Source: Bradyrhizobium sp. 149 (GTDB lineage Bacteria; Pseudomonadota; Alphaproteobacteria; Rhizobiales; Xanthobacteraceae). Taken from it: a DNA stretch of 64,000 nt. Shown piece by piece: positions 34,077-42,834 of the stretch (its first letter is position 1; each line of letters opens with the position of its first letter). Below the pieces are notes generated by a model. That model made no database searches. It saw nothing but the letters and a program-made list of their open reading frames with translations, and had not been told where the DNA came from. The stretch is taken from assembly GCF_023073915.1 (NCBI RefSeq), contig NZ_JADPKK010000020.1, positions 259,001-323,000 on the forward strand, given 5' to 3'. A program made the translations under genes and the position numbers.

Positions 34077-34850
34077 TCACCGTTTCTCAATCACCAGGCT
34101 TTGCACCGCGCGGCCGAAATAGCCCTGCCGGTCGGCGAGCCGCGACATTGCAAGCCCGGCGCCGTCAGGACCGATCCAGGAATCGCCGTCGAGCAGGATC
34201 CATTCGCCGATCGGCTGGCGCGAAAAGTTCACGGTGAGATCGGCGTTGATGTAGGTCCAGGCGCGGAAGTCGAGCGTCGAGGCAGTGCCGTTGGAGAAAT
34301 CGGCGGCGACCACGGCGCGCATCGCCTGCGAGAGCGCTTCGCCCGCGATCAGGGGATGGTCGACACGAAACCAGATCGCGCCCGCGCCGGCCTGGCCGAA
34401 GCGGCCGCGCGCGGCGCGCATCGAGACGGAGCGCACGAACGGGCTGGTGGCGGCATGACCGTCCTCGAGCAGCGAGTCCTCCGGCGACGGCAGCGCAACG
34501 GGCAGCGCCTTCACGTGGTCGGGCAGCGTCAGCGCCTGGCGCTTGATCTTGAGCACGGTGGCACCGACCACCTGCACGCCGTCGGCGAGCAGCTTGACCC
34601 CGCAGAGCTGGATCTTGCGGCCCTCGCGCAAGATTTCGGTCGCAATCGTGAGCGGCGCCACCGGCACCGGGCGCATCAGGTCGATGGTGACGCGCGCAAT
34701 GTCCATCGTTACAGGCGTCGGAATGCGCTCAGCCGCCCAAGTCACCAGCGAGGCCGGCGCCGAACCGTGCTGCATACGCGGGTCCCATGGGCCAGCGGCA
34801 TCCGGGCTGGTGACGACACTGTTGCCGTCGACGCGGTAGATCGGGGTCAT
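34077..34850 (-). CDS. Acyl-CoA thioesterase family protein (double hot-dog)
   Basis: 257 residues, the length of double hot-dog thioesterases (TesB/TesB-like). The first half shows MDIARVTIDLMRPVPVAP, the strand pattern after the hot-dog helix. The second half has SNGTASTLDFRAWTYINADLTVNFSRQP with the Asp in the typical 'n-a-D-L-t-v' context of TesB-like enzymes. They hydrolyse acyl-CoA to free acid and CoA. It lies about 80 nt downstream of nitronate monooxygenase on the same strand. Chain-length preference cannot be read. Confidence 0.75.
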   Translation of the reverse strand: MTPIYRVDGNSVVTSPDAAGPWDPRMQHGSAPASLVTWAAERIPTPVTMDIARVTIDLMRPVPVAPLTIATEILREGRKIQLCGVKLLADGVQVVGATVLKIKRQALTLPDHVKALPVALPSPEDSLLEDGHAATSPFVRSVSMRAARGRFGQAGAGAIWFRVDHPLIAGEALSQAMRAVVAADFSNGTASTLDFRAWTYINADLTVNFSRQPIGEWILLDGDSWIGPDGAGLAMSRLADRQGYFGRAVQSLVIEKR

Positions 34851-34927
34851 CGCTCAAATCTCAGTTGGCTGAAATGCTGGCGACTCAGCAAAAGGTGTCG
34901 TCCCGGCCTTCGCCGCGCCGACAATGA

Positions 34928-35896
34928 TCACAGCGGCGGATCGACCGCCTCGTCGTATTCCTTCTTGAAGCGCGCGATCATTTCGGCGGCGGGCACGATG
35001 CCGTCGATGCTGCCGACACCCTGGCCCGAACCCCAGATTTCCTTCCATGCCTTTGGCTTGGCGCGCTCGCCGGAGGCGTCGGTGCCGAAGTTCATCTTGG
35101 AGGGATCTGACGTCGGCAGGTTTTCCGGATCCATGCCGGCGGCGAGAATCGACGGCTTCAGATAGTTGCCGTGCACGCCGGTAAAGAGATTGGAATAGAC
35201 GATGTCGTCGGCGCTCGCGCCCGCGATCATCTCCTTGTACGTCTCGACCGCATTGGCCTCCTTCGTCGCGATGAAGGCCGAGCCGATATAGGCGAAGTCG
35301 GCGCCGAGAATGCGCGCCGCGCGGATCGCCTTGCCGTTGCCGATCGCGCCCGACAACGCGATCGGGCCGTCGAACCATTTTCGCGTCTCGGCGACGAAAG
35401 CCAACGGCGAGATCGTGCCGGCATGGCCGCCGGCGCCCGCCGCGACCAGGATCAGGCCGTCGGCGCCCTTCTCGATCGCCTTGTGCGCAAATTTCTGGTT
35501 GATCACATCGTGGAAGACGATGCCGCCCCAGCCATGCACGGCCTGATTGAGCTCCTCGCGCGCGCCGAGCGACGAGATGATCATCGGCACCTTGTACTTG
35601 GCGCAGAGCTGCATGTCGTGGTCGAGCCGGTTGTTCGACTTGTGCACGATCTGGTTGACCGCAAACGGCGCCGACGGCTTGTCGGGATGCGCGCGGTCAT
35701 AGGCCGCGAGCTCTTCGGTGATCCGCGCCAGCCACTCGTCGAGCAATTCCGGCGGCCGCGCGTTCAGCGACGGAAACGAGCCGACCACGCCCGCCTTGCA
35801 CTGCGCGATCACGAGATCTGGCACCGAGATGATGAAGAGCGGCGAACCGATCACGGGGATCGACAGGCGTCCCCTAAACAAGGCAGGCATGGACAT
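34928..35896 (-). CDS. Nitronate monooxygenase (2-nitropropane dioxygenase family)
   Basis: 322 residues forming an FMN TIM barrel. The family pattern is clear: an N-terminal PVIGSPLFIIS, an internal GGIVFHDVI, and VAAGAGGHAGTISPLAF near residue 170 with the conserved active-site His. GAIGNGKAIRAARILGADFAYIGSAF follows, binding the FMN phosphate. Members oxidise nitroalkane anions to carbonyls and nitrite. Start at ATG 35896; another ATG two codons in is possible. A thioesterase gene follows on the same strand. Confidence 0.88.
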   Translation of the reverse strand: MSMPALFRGRLSIPVIGSPLFIISVPDLVIAQCKAGVVGSFPSLNARPPELLDEWLARITEELAAYDRAHPDKPSAPFAVNQIVHKSNNRLDHDMQLCAKYKVPMIISSLGAREELNQAVHGWGGIVFHDVINQKFAHKAIEKGADGLILVAAGAGGHAGTISPLAFVAETRKWFDGPIALSGAIGNGKAIRAARILGADFAYIGSAFIATKEANAVETYKEMIAGASADDIVYSNLFTGVHGNYLKPSILAAGMDPENLPTSDPSKMNFGTDASGERAKPKAWKEIWGSGQGVGSIDGIVPAAEMIARFKKEYDEAVDPPL

Positions 35897-36045
35897 TGCG
35901 AGACGATCCTCTGTTGGTGGTCAAACCGAAGTCGGGAGCCATACCAACAAGGCAATCTTTCCACTGTCAAGTACTGCGTTTTGGCGCCGTGGAGGACGCC
36001 GTTACCGCAATTCCAAGCCGCGGAATTCGTCACGGGGCGACGACA

Positions 36046-37446
36046 TCACGCAATCAGATCCGGATTGATCAGCCGCTCGAACGAGAACATCTCGTCCCAC
36101 TTCTCCTGCGTGAGCAATTTCCGCTCGACCACGACGATCTGGTGCAGCGACTTGCCGCTCTTGTAGCCCTCGCGCGCGATCTCGGCGCATTGCTTGTAGC
36201 CGAGCAGCGGCTTCAGCACCGTGACGATGCCAAGCGAGTTCAGCACCATGTTGCGGGTGTGCTCCTCGTTGGCGGTGATGCCCACGACGCAATTCTCGCG
36301 CAGGCTGTTGACCGCGCGCTCCATGGTGCGGATCGAGAAGAACAGCGCGAACGAGATCACCGGCTCCATCACGTTGAGCTGGAGCTGCCCGGCGGACGCC
36401 GCAAGCGTCACCGTGGTGTCGAGCCCGATCACGAGGAAGCTGGTCTGGTTGACGACCTCGGGGATCACTGGATTGACCTTGCCGGGCATGATCGAGGAGC
36501 CCGGCTGGAGCTGCGGCAGGTTGATCTCGTTGAAGCCGGCGCGCGGACCCGAGGCGAGCAGGCGGATATCGTTGCAGATCTTGGTCAGCTTGCTCGCCGT
36601 GCGCTTGAGGACGCCGGAGAGCTGCACATAGGCGCCCGTATCCGACGTCGCTTCGACGAGGTCGCCTGCGAGGATGAAGTCGACGCCGGTCAGCGCGCTC
36701 AGATGCCGAACCGCGAGCTTGGGATAGCCGTGCGCCGCGGTGACCGAGGTGCCGATCGCGGTGGCGCCGAGATTGATCTCGCGCAGCAGCGCGCGGGCCT
36801 CGGAAATTCGATCGACCTCCTCGCCCATGGTGGTGCCCCAGCCGCGGAATTCCGCGCCCAGGGACATCGGCACCGCGTCCTGCAAATGGGTGCGGCCCAT
36901 CTTCAGCACGCGATCGAACTCCCTGCCCTTGGCGAAGAAGGCCTCCTGGAGCTGGCGCAGCGCCGTCATGTAGCTCTCGAGCCGCAGGATCAGCGCCAGC
37001 CGGAAGGCGGTCGGATAGGTGTCGTTGGTCGATTGACCGTAATTGACGTGATCGTTGGGGCTGACATGCTGGTAGTCGCCCTTGGCAAAGCCGAGCGATT
37101 CCAGCGCGAGATTGGCGATCACCTCGTTCGCGTTCATGTTGGTGGAGGTGCCGGCGCCGCCCTGGATGAAATCGGTGACGAACTGGTCCATCATGTCCCC
37201 AGCGATGACGCGATCGCAGCCCACGATGATGGCTTCCGCGACTTTGGTATCCACCGCGCCGAGATCGCGGTTGGCCATGGCGGCGGCCTTCTTGACGTAA
37301 CCGAGCGCCTTCACGAAGTAAGGCTCCTGGTTCATCGGAATGCCGGTGATGTGGAAGTTCTCCTTCCCGCGGATGGTCTGGACGCCGTAGTAGATGTCGT
37401 CGGCGATCTCACGCTGTCCGAGGAAGTCCTGCTCCGTACGGCTCAT
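36046..37446 (-). CDS. aspA: Aspartate ammonia-lyase (aspartase)
   Basis: 466 residues, the normal aspartase length. The family signature GSSIMPGKVNP lies near residue 316, and GRTHLQDAVP near 185 and FIQGGAGTSTNMNANE near 90 mark the other conserved regions of the fumarase/aspartase superfamily. It deaminates L-aspartate to fumarate and ammonia in the cytoplasm. The N-terminus (SRTEQDFLGQREIADD) fits aspartase rather than fumarase. It stands alone; no transporter gene is adjacent. Confidence 0.93.
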   Translation of the reverse strand: MSRTEQDFLGQREIADDIYYGVQTIRGKENFHITGIPMNQEPYFVKALGYVKKAAAMANRDLGAVDTKVAEAIIVGCDRVIAGDMMDQFVTDFIQGGAGTSTNMNANEVIANLALESLGFAKGDYQHVSPNDHVNYGQSTNDTYPTAFRLALILRLESYMTALRQLQEAFFAKGREFDRVLKMGRTHLQDAVPMSLGAEFRGWGTTMGEEVDRISEARALLREINLGATAIGTSVTAAHGYPKLAVRHLSALTGVDFILAGDLVEATSDTGAYVQLSGVLKRTASKLTKICNDIRLLASGPRAGFNEINLPQLQPGSSIMPGKVNPVIPEVVNQTSFLVIGLDTTVTLAASAGQLQLNVMEPVISFALFFSIRTMERAVNSLRENCVVGITANEEHTRNMVLNSLGIVTVLKPLLGYKQCAEIAREGYKSGKSLHQIVVVERKLLTQEKWDEMFSFERLINPDLIA

Positions 37447-37476
37447 GGGCGCTCCTTGCTTGCTCGCGCGACGTCC

Positions 37477-38016
37477 TCAGTTCTGGCACAGCGCGCTGGT
37501 GACGAAAGTATCAGTGCGGCAGTCATCCGGTTTGCGTTGCCTGCCCGGGATCAGAACCTTGGCCGAGCATTTTTCCGCGGAGTCGGCATTCAGGCTCTTG
37601 CCTTCCGTGTAGCCCTTGCTCTGGCAGAGTTTGTCGGCGGCGAGCTTGCAGTCGGGCGCACCGTTCGACGAGGCCGGACAGGCCACGCGTCCCGACACCA
37701 TGGTCGATGGCTTCGCCAGGCGCGACAAATCGTTCATGGTCTCGCTCGGGCTTTTGATCGGCGGTAGGATCGAGGGCAGCTTGTCGAACAGCTTGCCCAT
37801 TTCGTTGATCAGCCCGGGATTGTCCTCACGCGCCGGCGGCGACCCAGGAGTTGGCGTCGAGGGCGGCGGTGCGGCTTGCGGCCCCTGCTCCTGCATGCCG
37901 AGTGATGGCGGCGCGGATTGCGGCCATCCGGTCCCGCCAGCGCCGAGCAGGAGCAACAGCGCTGCTGAAGTCATCGTCCCCAGCCGCACCGCCGGATTGC
38001 CGGATCGAACCATCAT
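37477..38016 (-). CDS. Exported hypothetical protein with Cys-rich C-terminus
   Basis: 179 residues. Hydrophobic N-terminus with signal character (MTSAALLLLLGAGGTGWPQSA), then a Pro-rich spacer (PPPSTPTPGSPP). The second half has six Cys (VACPASSNGAPDCKLAADKLCQSKGY, SAEKCSA, DDCRTDTF, ALCQN) spaced like other small Bradyrhizobium secreted proteins. The function is unknown. It lies just downstream of the aspartase gene on the same strand. Confidence 0.65.
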   Translation of the reverse strand: MMVRSGNPAVRLGTMTSAALLLLLGAGGTGWPQSAPPSLGMQEQGPQAAPPPSTPTPGSPPAREDNPGLINEMGKLFDKLPSILPPIKSPSETMNDLSRLAKPSTMVSGRVACPASSNGAPDCKLAADKLCQSKGYTEGKSLNADSAEKCSAKVLIPGRQRKPDDCRTDTFVTSALCQN

Positions 38017-38062
38017 GACGGCAACCGTAGCCGAACCGGACGCGGTGGCAAAGCGCCTTGGG

Positions 38063-38644
38063 TTAGATCAATTTGACCGCGACGACAAAGCCGAGCACGA
38101 GCACCGCGGCGCCGATTGCCACCCACAATCCGAGATGCTTTTCCATCCTGATCCGGATCCAGTCGCCGTAGCGGTTGAGCAGAATCGCCACGATAAAGAA
38201 GCGACCGCCACGCGCCACGATCGAGCACAGGATGAAGAGCCCGATATTGTAACCGGCAAAGCCGGACGTGATGGTCACGAGCTTGTAGGGGATCGGTGTC
38301 AGGCCCTTGAGCAGGATGATGATCGCGCCCCATTCGGCATAGGAGGCGCGGAAGGCATCGACCTTGCCGCCGAGGCCATAGACCTGGATCAGCCAATGGC
38401 CAACCGAGTCGAAGAGCAGCGCACCGATGGCGTAACCCAGCAGGCCGCCCAGCACCGACGTCGCGGTGCAGATCGCGGCATAGACCCAGGCGCGCTGCGG
38501 GCGCGCCAGTGACATCGGGATCAGCATCACGTCCGGCGGGACGGGAAAGAACGAGCTTTCTGCGAAAGCCACGGCACCCAGAATCCAGAGCGCGTAAGGC
38601 TTGTGAGCGGCGTCGATGCACCAGTCGTAGATACGTTTCAGCAT
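38063..38644 (-). CDS. YqaA/DedA-family membrane protein
   Basis: 193 residues from ATG 38644. Several membrane helices (ALWILGAVAFAESSFFPVPPD, then AICTATSVLGGLLGYAIGALL, LFILCSIVARGGRFFIVAILL, LGLWVAIGAAVLVLGFVVAV). The motif FFPVPPDVMLIPM near residue 27 and the GLTPIPYK region are characteristic of the SNARE-associated DedA superfamily, YqaA branch. These are linked to lipid carrier flipping or membrane homeostasis. It precedes hypothetical genes and follows HisE on the same strand. Confidence 0.88.
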   Translation of the reverse strand: MLKRIYDWCIDAAHKPYALWILGAVAFAESSFFPVPPDVMLIPMSLARPQRAWVYAAICTATSVLGGLLGYAIGALLFDSVGHWLIQVYGLGGKVDAFRASYAEWGAIIILLKGLTPIPYKLVTITSGFAGYNIGLFILCSIVARGGRFFIVAILLNRYGDWIRIRMEKHLGLWVAIGAAVLVLGFVVAVKLI

Positions 38645-38700
38645 GGCGCCGCGATGAAGCACCATGGGACAGATTTGTCCATCGCGAGTTTTATGACGCT

Positions 38701-39105
38701 TTAGTGGCGCTTGCGCGCCACGCGACCCTCGAGCGCGGCAATTGGCCGCCTGGAGGCAACGCGCGGCGACGCAACTTTGGGCAGCTTCATCGCCGACTTC
38801 GGCAGCTTCTCGGCGATGCCGAGCATGTCTTCACGCCGCGTCATCTCGCGCCAAACGTCCTCGGGCCGCACGCCGGCCGACGCCCAGAGCACGGTCAGAT
38901 TGTAGAGCAGGTCGGCGCTTTCCCGGATCACGGCTTCGCTATCGCCGTTGACCGCGTCGATGACGACCTCGATAGCCTCTTCAGCCAGCTTCTTCGCCAT
39001 TTTTGACGGGCCGCGCTGAAACAGCCGCGCGGTGCGCGATGTTGCCGGATCAAGATCCCTGGCCGCGAGCACAGCCAGATATAGCCGCTCAAGCGAATCA
39101 CTCAT
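38701..39105 (-). CDS. hisE: Phosphoribosyl-ATP diphosphatase (HisE)
   Basis: 134 residues from ATG 39105. The all-alpha MazG-like fold is shown by SKMAKKLAEEAIEVVIDAV with the metal-binding E-E...E set, and RESADLLYNLTVLW with the conserved E and D. It hydrolyses phosphoribosyl-ATP in histidine biosynthesis. The last 30 residues (KVASPRVASRRPIAA) are a basic extension beyond the usual length. No other his gene is nearby, whereas alphaproteobacteria often keep hisE after hisF, so it may be a second copy. Confidence 0.85.
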   Translation of the reverse strand: MSDSLERLYLAVLAARDLDPATSRTARLFQRGPSKMAKKLAEEAIEVVIDAVNGDSEAVIRESADLLYNLTVLWASAGVRPEDVWREMTRREDMLGIAEKLPKSAMKLPKVASPRVASRRPIAALEGRVARKRH

Positions 39106-39223
39106 GGTACTCAAAACTACTCTAAACCAATGGCAAACGCGTTAACGCGCGACAATTAAAGCAAAAAACAGACCGGCGCGGCAAGCGCGACGGTCCATTT
39201 TGGTCAACCTCTGGTAGCCAGGG

Positions 39224-39595
39224 CTAATAGCAGTTCTGGTGATAACCCTGACCGCAGAGCTCCGACGGAGCGGTGCCGCCATAGCGCTGATATTGGTAGT
39301 TCGGGCCCGGCCCATAATAAGGGCCGTTGCCGTAATAGGCAGGGCCACTGTAATAGGCGGGGCTGCCATAATACGGCCCGTCGTCATAGGCGTAGGCGTT
39401 ACGGGTCGCCGCGATCGCAAGGCCGGTGCCGACGATCCCGGCAAACGCCGCGGCAGCCGCTGCGCCACCGCCGCCGCCATGCCAGTGGCGACCGCCGGCG
39501 TATGAGGCAGTCGGGGCAATCGCAGTCACTGCCAGCACCGCTGCGGTGGCAAGAACGGCCTTGCGGCCGGTAAATTTCGAAAAGCTGTCAAACAT
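39224..39595 (-). CDS. Exported Gly/Tyr-rich hypothetical protein
   Basis: 123 residues from ATG 39595, which gives a signal peptide (AVLATAAVLAVTAIAPTASYA). A Gly/Ala-rich stretch (HWHGGGGGAAAAAAF) follows with a hydrophobic segment, then a low-complexity tail of repeated G-P-Y-Y / P-A-Y-Y units and a C-terminal ELCGQGYHQNCY. This is a common type of small surface or periplasmic protein in Bradyrhizobium. The role is unknown. Confidence 0.65.
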   Translation of the reverse strand: MFDSFSKFTGRKAVLATAAVLAVTAIAPTASYAGGRHWHGGGGGAAAAAAFAGIVGTGLAIAATRNAYAYDDGPYYGSPAYYSGPAYYGNGPYYGPGPNYQYQRYGGTAPSELCGQGYHQNCY

Positions 39596-39822
39596 GTCCT
39601 GGACCCTCCTTGGGACCTCGAATTGGTGCCTGACGACAGGCTCATGTCTGTCAAACACCCGCATCCCATGTTGGGTTCCGCAGCCCCAACACAAGCTGAA
39701 CGGGGTTGCGTAATCGTGACGCAACCGCCGCTCATGCGCCGTTCATCTTGGCGCGGAGAGAGTCATTGCCAGCCGGCGCTCCGAGCGTCACGAACCATAA
39801 CAATGCGGGACCGGCGCGACCG

Positions 39823-40872
39823 ATGTTTGGATTCAAGGCCATCGCCCTTCGCCGCCTGTTGGCTGTTACGATCTCGCTTGCCGTCCTCGCCGCAAGTAAC
39901 GTCGATGCGGCTGAGACCGCCGCGCCATCCATTGCAATCCACTTCACCTTCGACCGCCCGATCGATGCGAGCATGGCGCCATTCTTTCTTGCCGCAAAGG
40001 ACGGCAGTTTCGGCGCCGAACGTCTCAACGTCGCCTTCGGCAGCGCGGCCGGATCGCCGGAGGCGCTTGCGCGCGTCGCCAAGGGCGACAGCGAGCTCGC
40101 GCTCGTCGACATCAACGAGTTGATCCGCTTCCGCGACAAGGATGATGCCGCACCGGTCAAGGCGGTGTTCGTGCTGTTCAACCGCGCGCCCTACGCGATC
40201 GTCGCCCGCAGGAGCCGTGGCATCCACCTCCTGCCCGACCTCGACGGCAAGACCATCGGCGTCGCCGACAGCGATCTGTCGATGCGGCTGTGGCCGGCGC
40301 TGGCACAGCAGAACGGCATCAACACGGCTCACGTGAAATTCCACAAGATAAGCGCCGCGGTCCGCGAGCCGATCCTCTCCGCGGGACAGGTCGATGCCGT
40401 CGCCGGCTTCAGCTATCTCTCCGCAGTGAACCTGCGCGACCGCGGCGTGCCAGGCGACGATCTCGTCGTGCTTCGTTATGCCGACTATGGTTGCGAGGCC
40501 TATGGCTTTGCCGTCGTGGTCAACCCGGCTTTCGCCGTGGCCAAGCCGGACGCAGTGAAGGGATTCGCCCGCGCATTGATCGCCGGCATCAACGCAACTG
40601 TGAAGGACCCGGCACGTGCAGCGAACGAGGCCGCAAGCCGCATGGATGGCGGCGACCGCGATCTGGAACTGGAGCGCCTGCGCACGGTCCTCGTCGACAA
40701 CATCCTGACCGATGAAGTCAGACGCAACGGCCTCGGCGGCATCGCTCCGGCGCGCATGGACCGCTCGATCGAACAGATCGCGCAGGATTTCAAATTTCGC
40801 AAACGGCCGGCGGCGGGCGACATCTTCGACGCCGGCTTCCTGCCGCCGCTCGCAGGGCGGCTGATCAACTGA
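39823..40872 (+). CDS. ABC transporter solute-binding protein, NitT/TauT (SsuA/THI5-like) type
   Basis: 349 residues from ATG 39823. Signal peptide (LLAVTISLAVLAASNVDA). The mature protein begins IAIHFTFDRPIDASMAPFFLA, the entry strand and loop of the NMT1/THI5-like superfamily, then ELALVDINELIRF and DLDGKTIGVADSDLSM. Members bind nitrate, taurine, sulfonates or thiamine precursors. No ABC ATPase or permease of that type is adjacent, so it is an orphan binding protein; the glucan exporter downstream is of a different class. Confidence 0.8.
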   Translation: MFGFKAIALRRLLAVTISLAVLAASNVDAAETAAPSIAIHFTFDRPIDASMAPFFLAAKDGSFGAERLNVAFGSAAGSPEALARVAKGDSELALVDINELIRFRDKDDAAPVKAVFVLFNRAPYAIVARRSRGIHLLPDLDGKTIGVADSDLSMRLWPALAQQNGINTAHVKFHKISAAVREPILSAGQVDAVAGFSYLSAVNLRDRGVPGDDLVVLRYADYGCEAYGFAVVVNPAFAVAKPDAVKGFARALIAGINATVKDPARAANEAASRMDGGDRDLELERLRTVLVDNILTDEVRRNGLGGIAPARMDRSIEQIAQDFKFRKRPAAGDIFDAGFLPPLAGRLIN

Positions 40873-40962
40873 GCAAAACCGACAGCTTCCGCTATATCTC
40901 GCGGGCGATCCCTGATTAGAGTATGCGCTCACACCGTTCCAGCCGCCCGAGTTCGTCGTCCC

Positions 40963-42759
40963 ATGCCCATCTTCCGCCTCTACACCCGCGTTCTCGAGCT
41001 GCTCGGCAAGGAGGCGCGGCTGGGCTGGCTGCTCGCGGTCGTCAATCTCCTGCTTGCGGGCTCGCAATTCGCCGAGCCGGTGCTGTTCGGCCGGATCGTC
41101 GACGTGCTCTCCGGCAAGACGGTCGCAGGGTCCAACTCGGCCTGGCCGTTCCTGGTCGCCTGGGTCGCCTTCGGGCTGTTCACCATCGCCTGCAGCGCGC
41201 TCGTAGCGTTGCAGGCCGACCGGCTCTCCCACCGCCAGCGGCAGGCTGTCCTGACGGACTATTTCGAGCATATCCTGCAACTGCCACTGACCTTCCATTC
41301 GGGCACCCATTCGGGCCGGCTGATGAAGGTGATGCTGAACGGCACAGATGCGCTGTGGCGATTATGGGTCGGCTTCTTCCGCGAGCATTTTGCCGCCATC
41401 CTGTCGGTCGTGGTGCTGCTGCCGCTGTCGCTCTACCTGAACTGGCGGCTGGCGATCCTGCTGTTCGTGCTCTGCATCGTCTTCACGGGGTTGACGACCT
41501 TCGTGGTGCGCAGAACCTTCGGCATGCAAATGGAGGTGGAGGAGCACTACAGCGAGCTCTCCGCGCGCGCTTCCGACGCCCTCGGCAACGTCGCGCTGGT
41601 GCAGAGTTTCGTGCGCGTCGAATCCGAGGTGAAGGGCTTGCGCTCCGTCGCCGACCAGTTGCTCGCCGCGCAAATGCCAGTGCTGTCCTGGTGGGCGCTC
41701 GTCACCATCATCACGCGCGCCTCCACCACGATCACGGTGCTCGCGATATTCACTTTCGGCATCGCGCTGCACGACCAGGGACTGACCTCGGTCGGCGATA
41801 TCGTGATGTTCGTGAGCTTCGCGACACTTTTGATCCAGAAGCTCGAGCAGGTCGTGAGCTTCATCAACAACGTGTTCATGGAAGCCCCGCGCCTGCGCGA
41901 GTTCTTCAACGTGCTCGATGCGGTGCCCGCGGTGCATGACCGGCCCGATGCGATCGACGCGGGTCGGCTCTCCGGCCTCGTCGAATTCAACGACGTCACC
42001 TTCTCCTATGACGGCAAACGGCCGGCGGTCGAAGATCTCTCCTTCACCGCGCTGCCTGGCCAGACCATCGCGCTGGTCGGCGCGACCGGCGCCGGCAAGT
42101 CGACTGCGATCGCGCTGCTGCATCGCGCCTTCGATCCGCAGTCCGGCTTCATCAGGATCGACGGTATGGACGTACGCGGGGTGACGCTAACGTCGCTCCG
42201 GCGGAACATCGGCGTGGTCTTTCAGGAGGCGCTGCTGTTCAACCGCTCGATCGCGGAAAATCTGCGCGTCGGCAAGCCGGACGCCACCGAGGCGGAGATG
42301 CGCAAGGCGGCGGAGCGCGCGCAGGCGCTCGAATTCATCGAGCGCAGCGGCGGCTTCGAGACCAATGCCGGCGAGCGTGGCCGCATGCTGTCGGGCGGCG
42401 AGCGCCAGCGGCTGTCGATCGCCCGCGCCCTGCTGAAGGATCCACCGCTCCTGATCCTGGACGAGGCCACCAGCGCGCTCGACGCCGTGACCGAGGCCAA
42501 GGTGAATGCCGCTCTCGACGAAGTGATGAAAGGCCGCACGACCTTCGTGATCGCCCACCGTCTCTCCACCATCCGCAATGCCACGCGGATTCTGGTGTTC
42601 GAGAACGGGCGTGTGATCGAAAGCGGAACTTTCGATGAACTCGTGGTCAAAGGCGGCCATTTCGCCGATCTCGCCAGGGCCCAGTTCATGGTTCAGGAGA
42701 ACGCACGGGCCAGCGTGACAGCGGCTGAGGCTGCGGCGACTGCCGCCAGGTCGCCTTAG
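40963..42759 (+). CDS. ndvA: Cyclic beta-(1,2)-glucan exporter, ABC ATPase-permease fusion
   Basis: 598 residues: an N-terminal six-helix ABC export domain (to about 320) and a C-terminal ATPase. Walker [13 protein letters not shown] lies near residue 372, the signature [15 protein letters not shown] near 474, and [11 protein letters not shown] after it, then the H-loop IAHRLST. The length and permease sequence ([30 protein letters not shown]) fit ChvA/NdvA, which exports periplasmic cyclic glucan needed for osmoadaptation and plant interaction in rhizobia. It is likely a homodimer in the inner membrane. The ATG is close to another at 40923. Confidence 0.88.
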   Translation: MPIFRLYTRVLELLGKEARLGWLLAVVNLLLAGSQFAEPVLFGRIVDVLSGKTVAGSNSAWPFLVAWVAFGLFTIACSALVALQADRLSHRQRQAVLTDYFEHILQLPLTFHSGTHSGRLMKVMLNGTDALWRLWVGFFREHFAAILSVVVLLPLSLYLNWRLAILLFVLCIVFTGLTTFVVRRTFGMQMEVEEHYSELSARASDALGNVALVQSFVRVESEVKGLRSVADQLLAAQMPVLSWWALVTIITRASTTITVLAIFTFGIALHDQGLTSVGDIVMFVSFATLLIQKLEQVVSFINNVFMEAPRLREFFNVLDAVPAVHDRPDAIDAGRLSGLVEFNDVTFSYDGKRPAVEDLSFTALPGQTIALVGATGAGKSTAIALLHRAFDPQSGFIRIDGMDVRGVTLTSLRRNIGVVFQEALLFNRSIAENLRVGKPDATEAEMRKAAERAQALEFIERSGGFETNAGERGRMLSGGERQRLSIARALLKDPPLLILDEATSALDAVTEAKVNAALDEVMKGRTTFVIAHRLSTIRNATRILVFENGRVIESGTFDELVVKGGHFADLARAQFMVQENARASVTAAEAAATAARSP

Positions 42760-42834
42760 CAAGTCCCCATACTATCGTCGAAATTCGGCCTATTTCATTG
42801 CGGAATACCCCGTTGATGCCCCTATTCCCGACGC

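Noticed and set aside
35896..37767. 623-codon open frame opposite aspartase
   Set aside because: Composition is Arg/His/Gly-rich and shadow-like, and aspartase on the other strand is certain.
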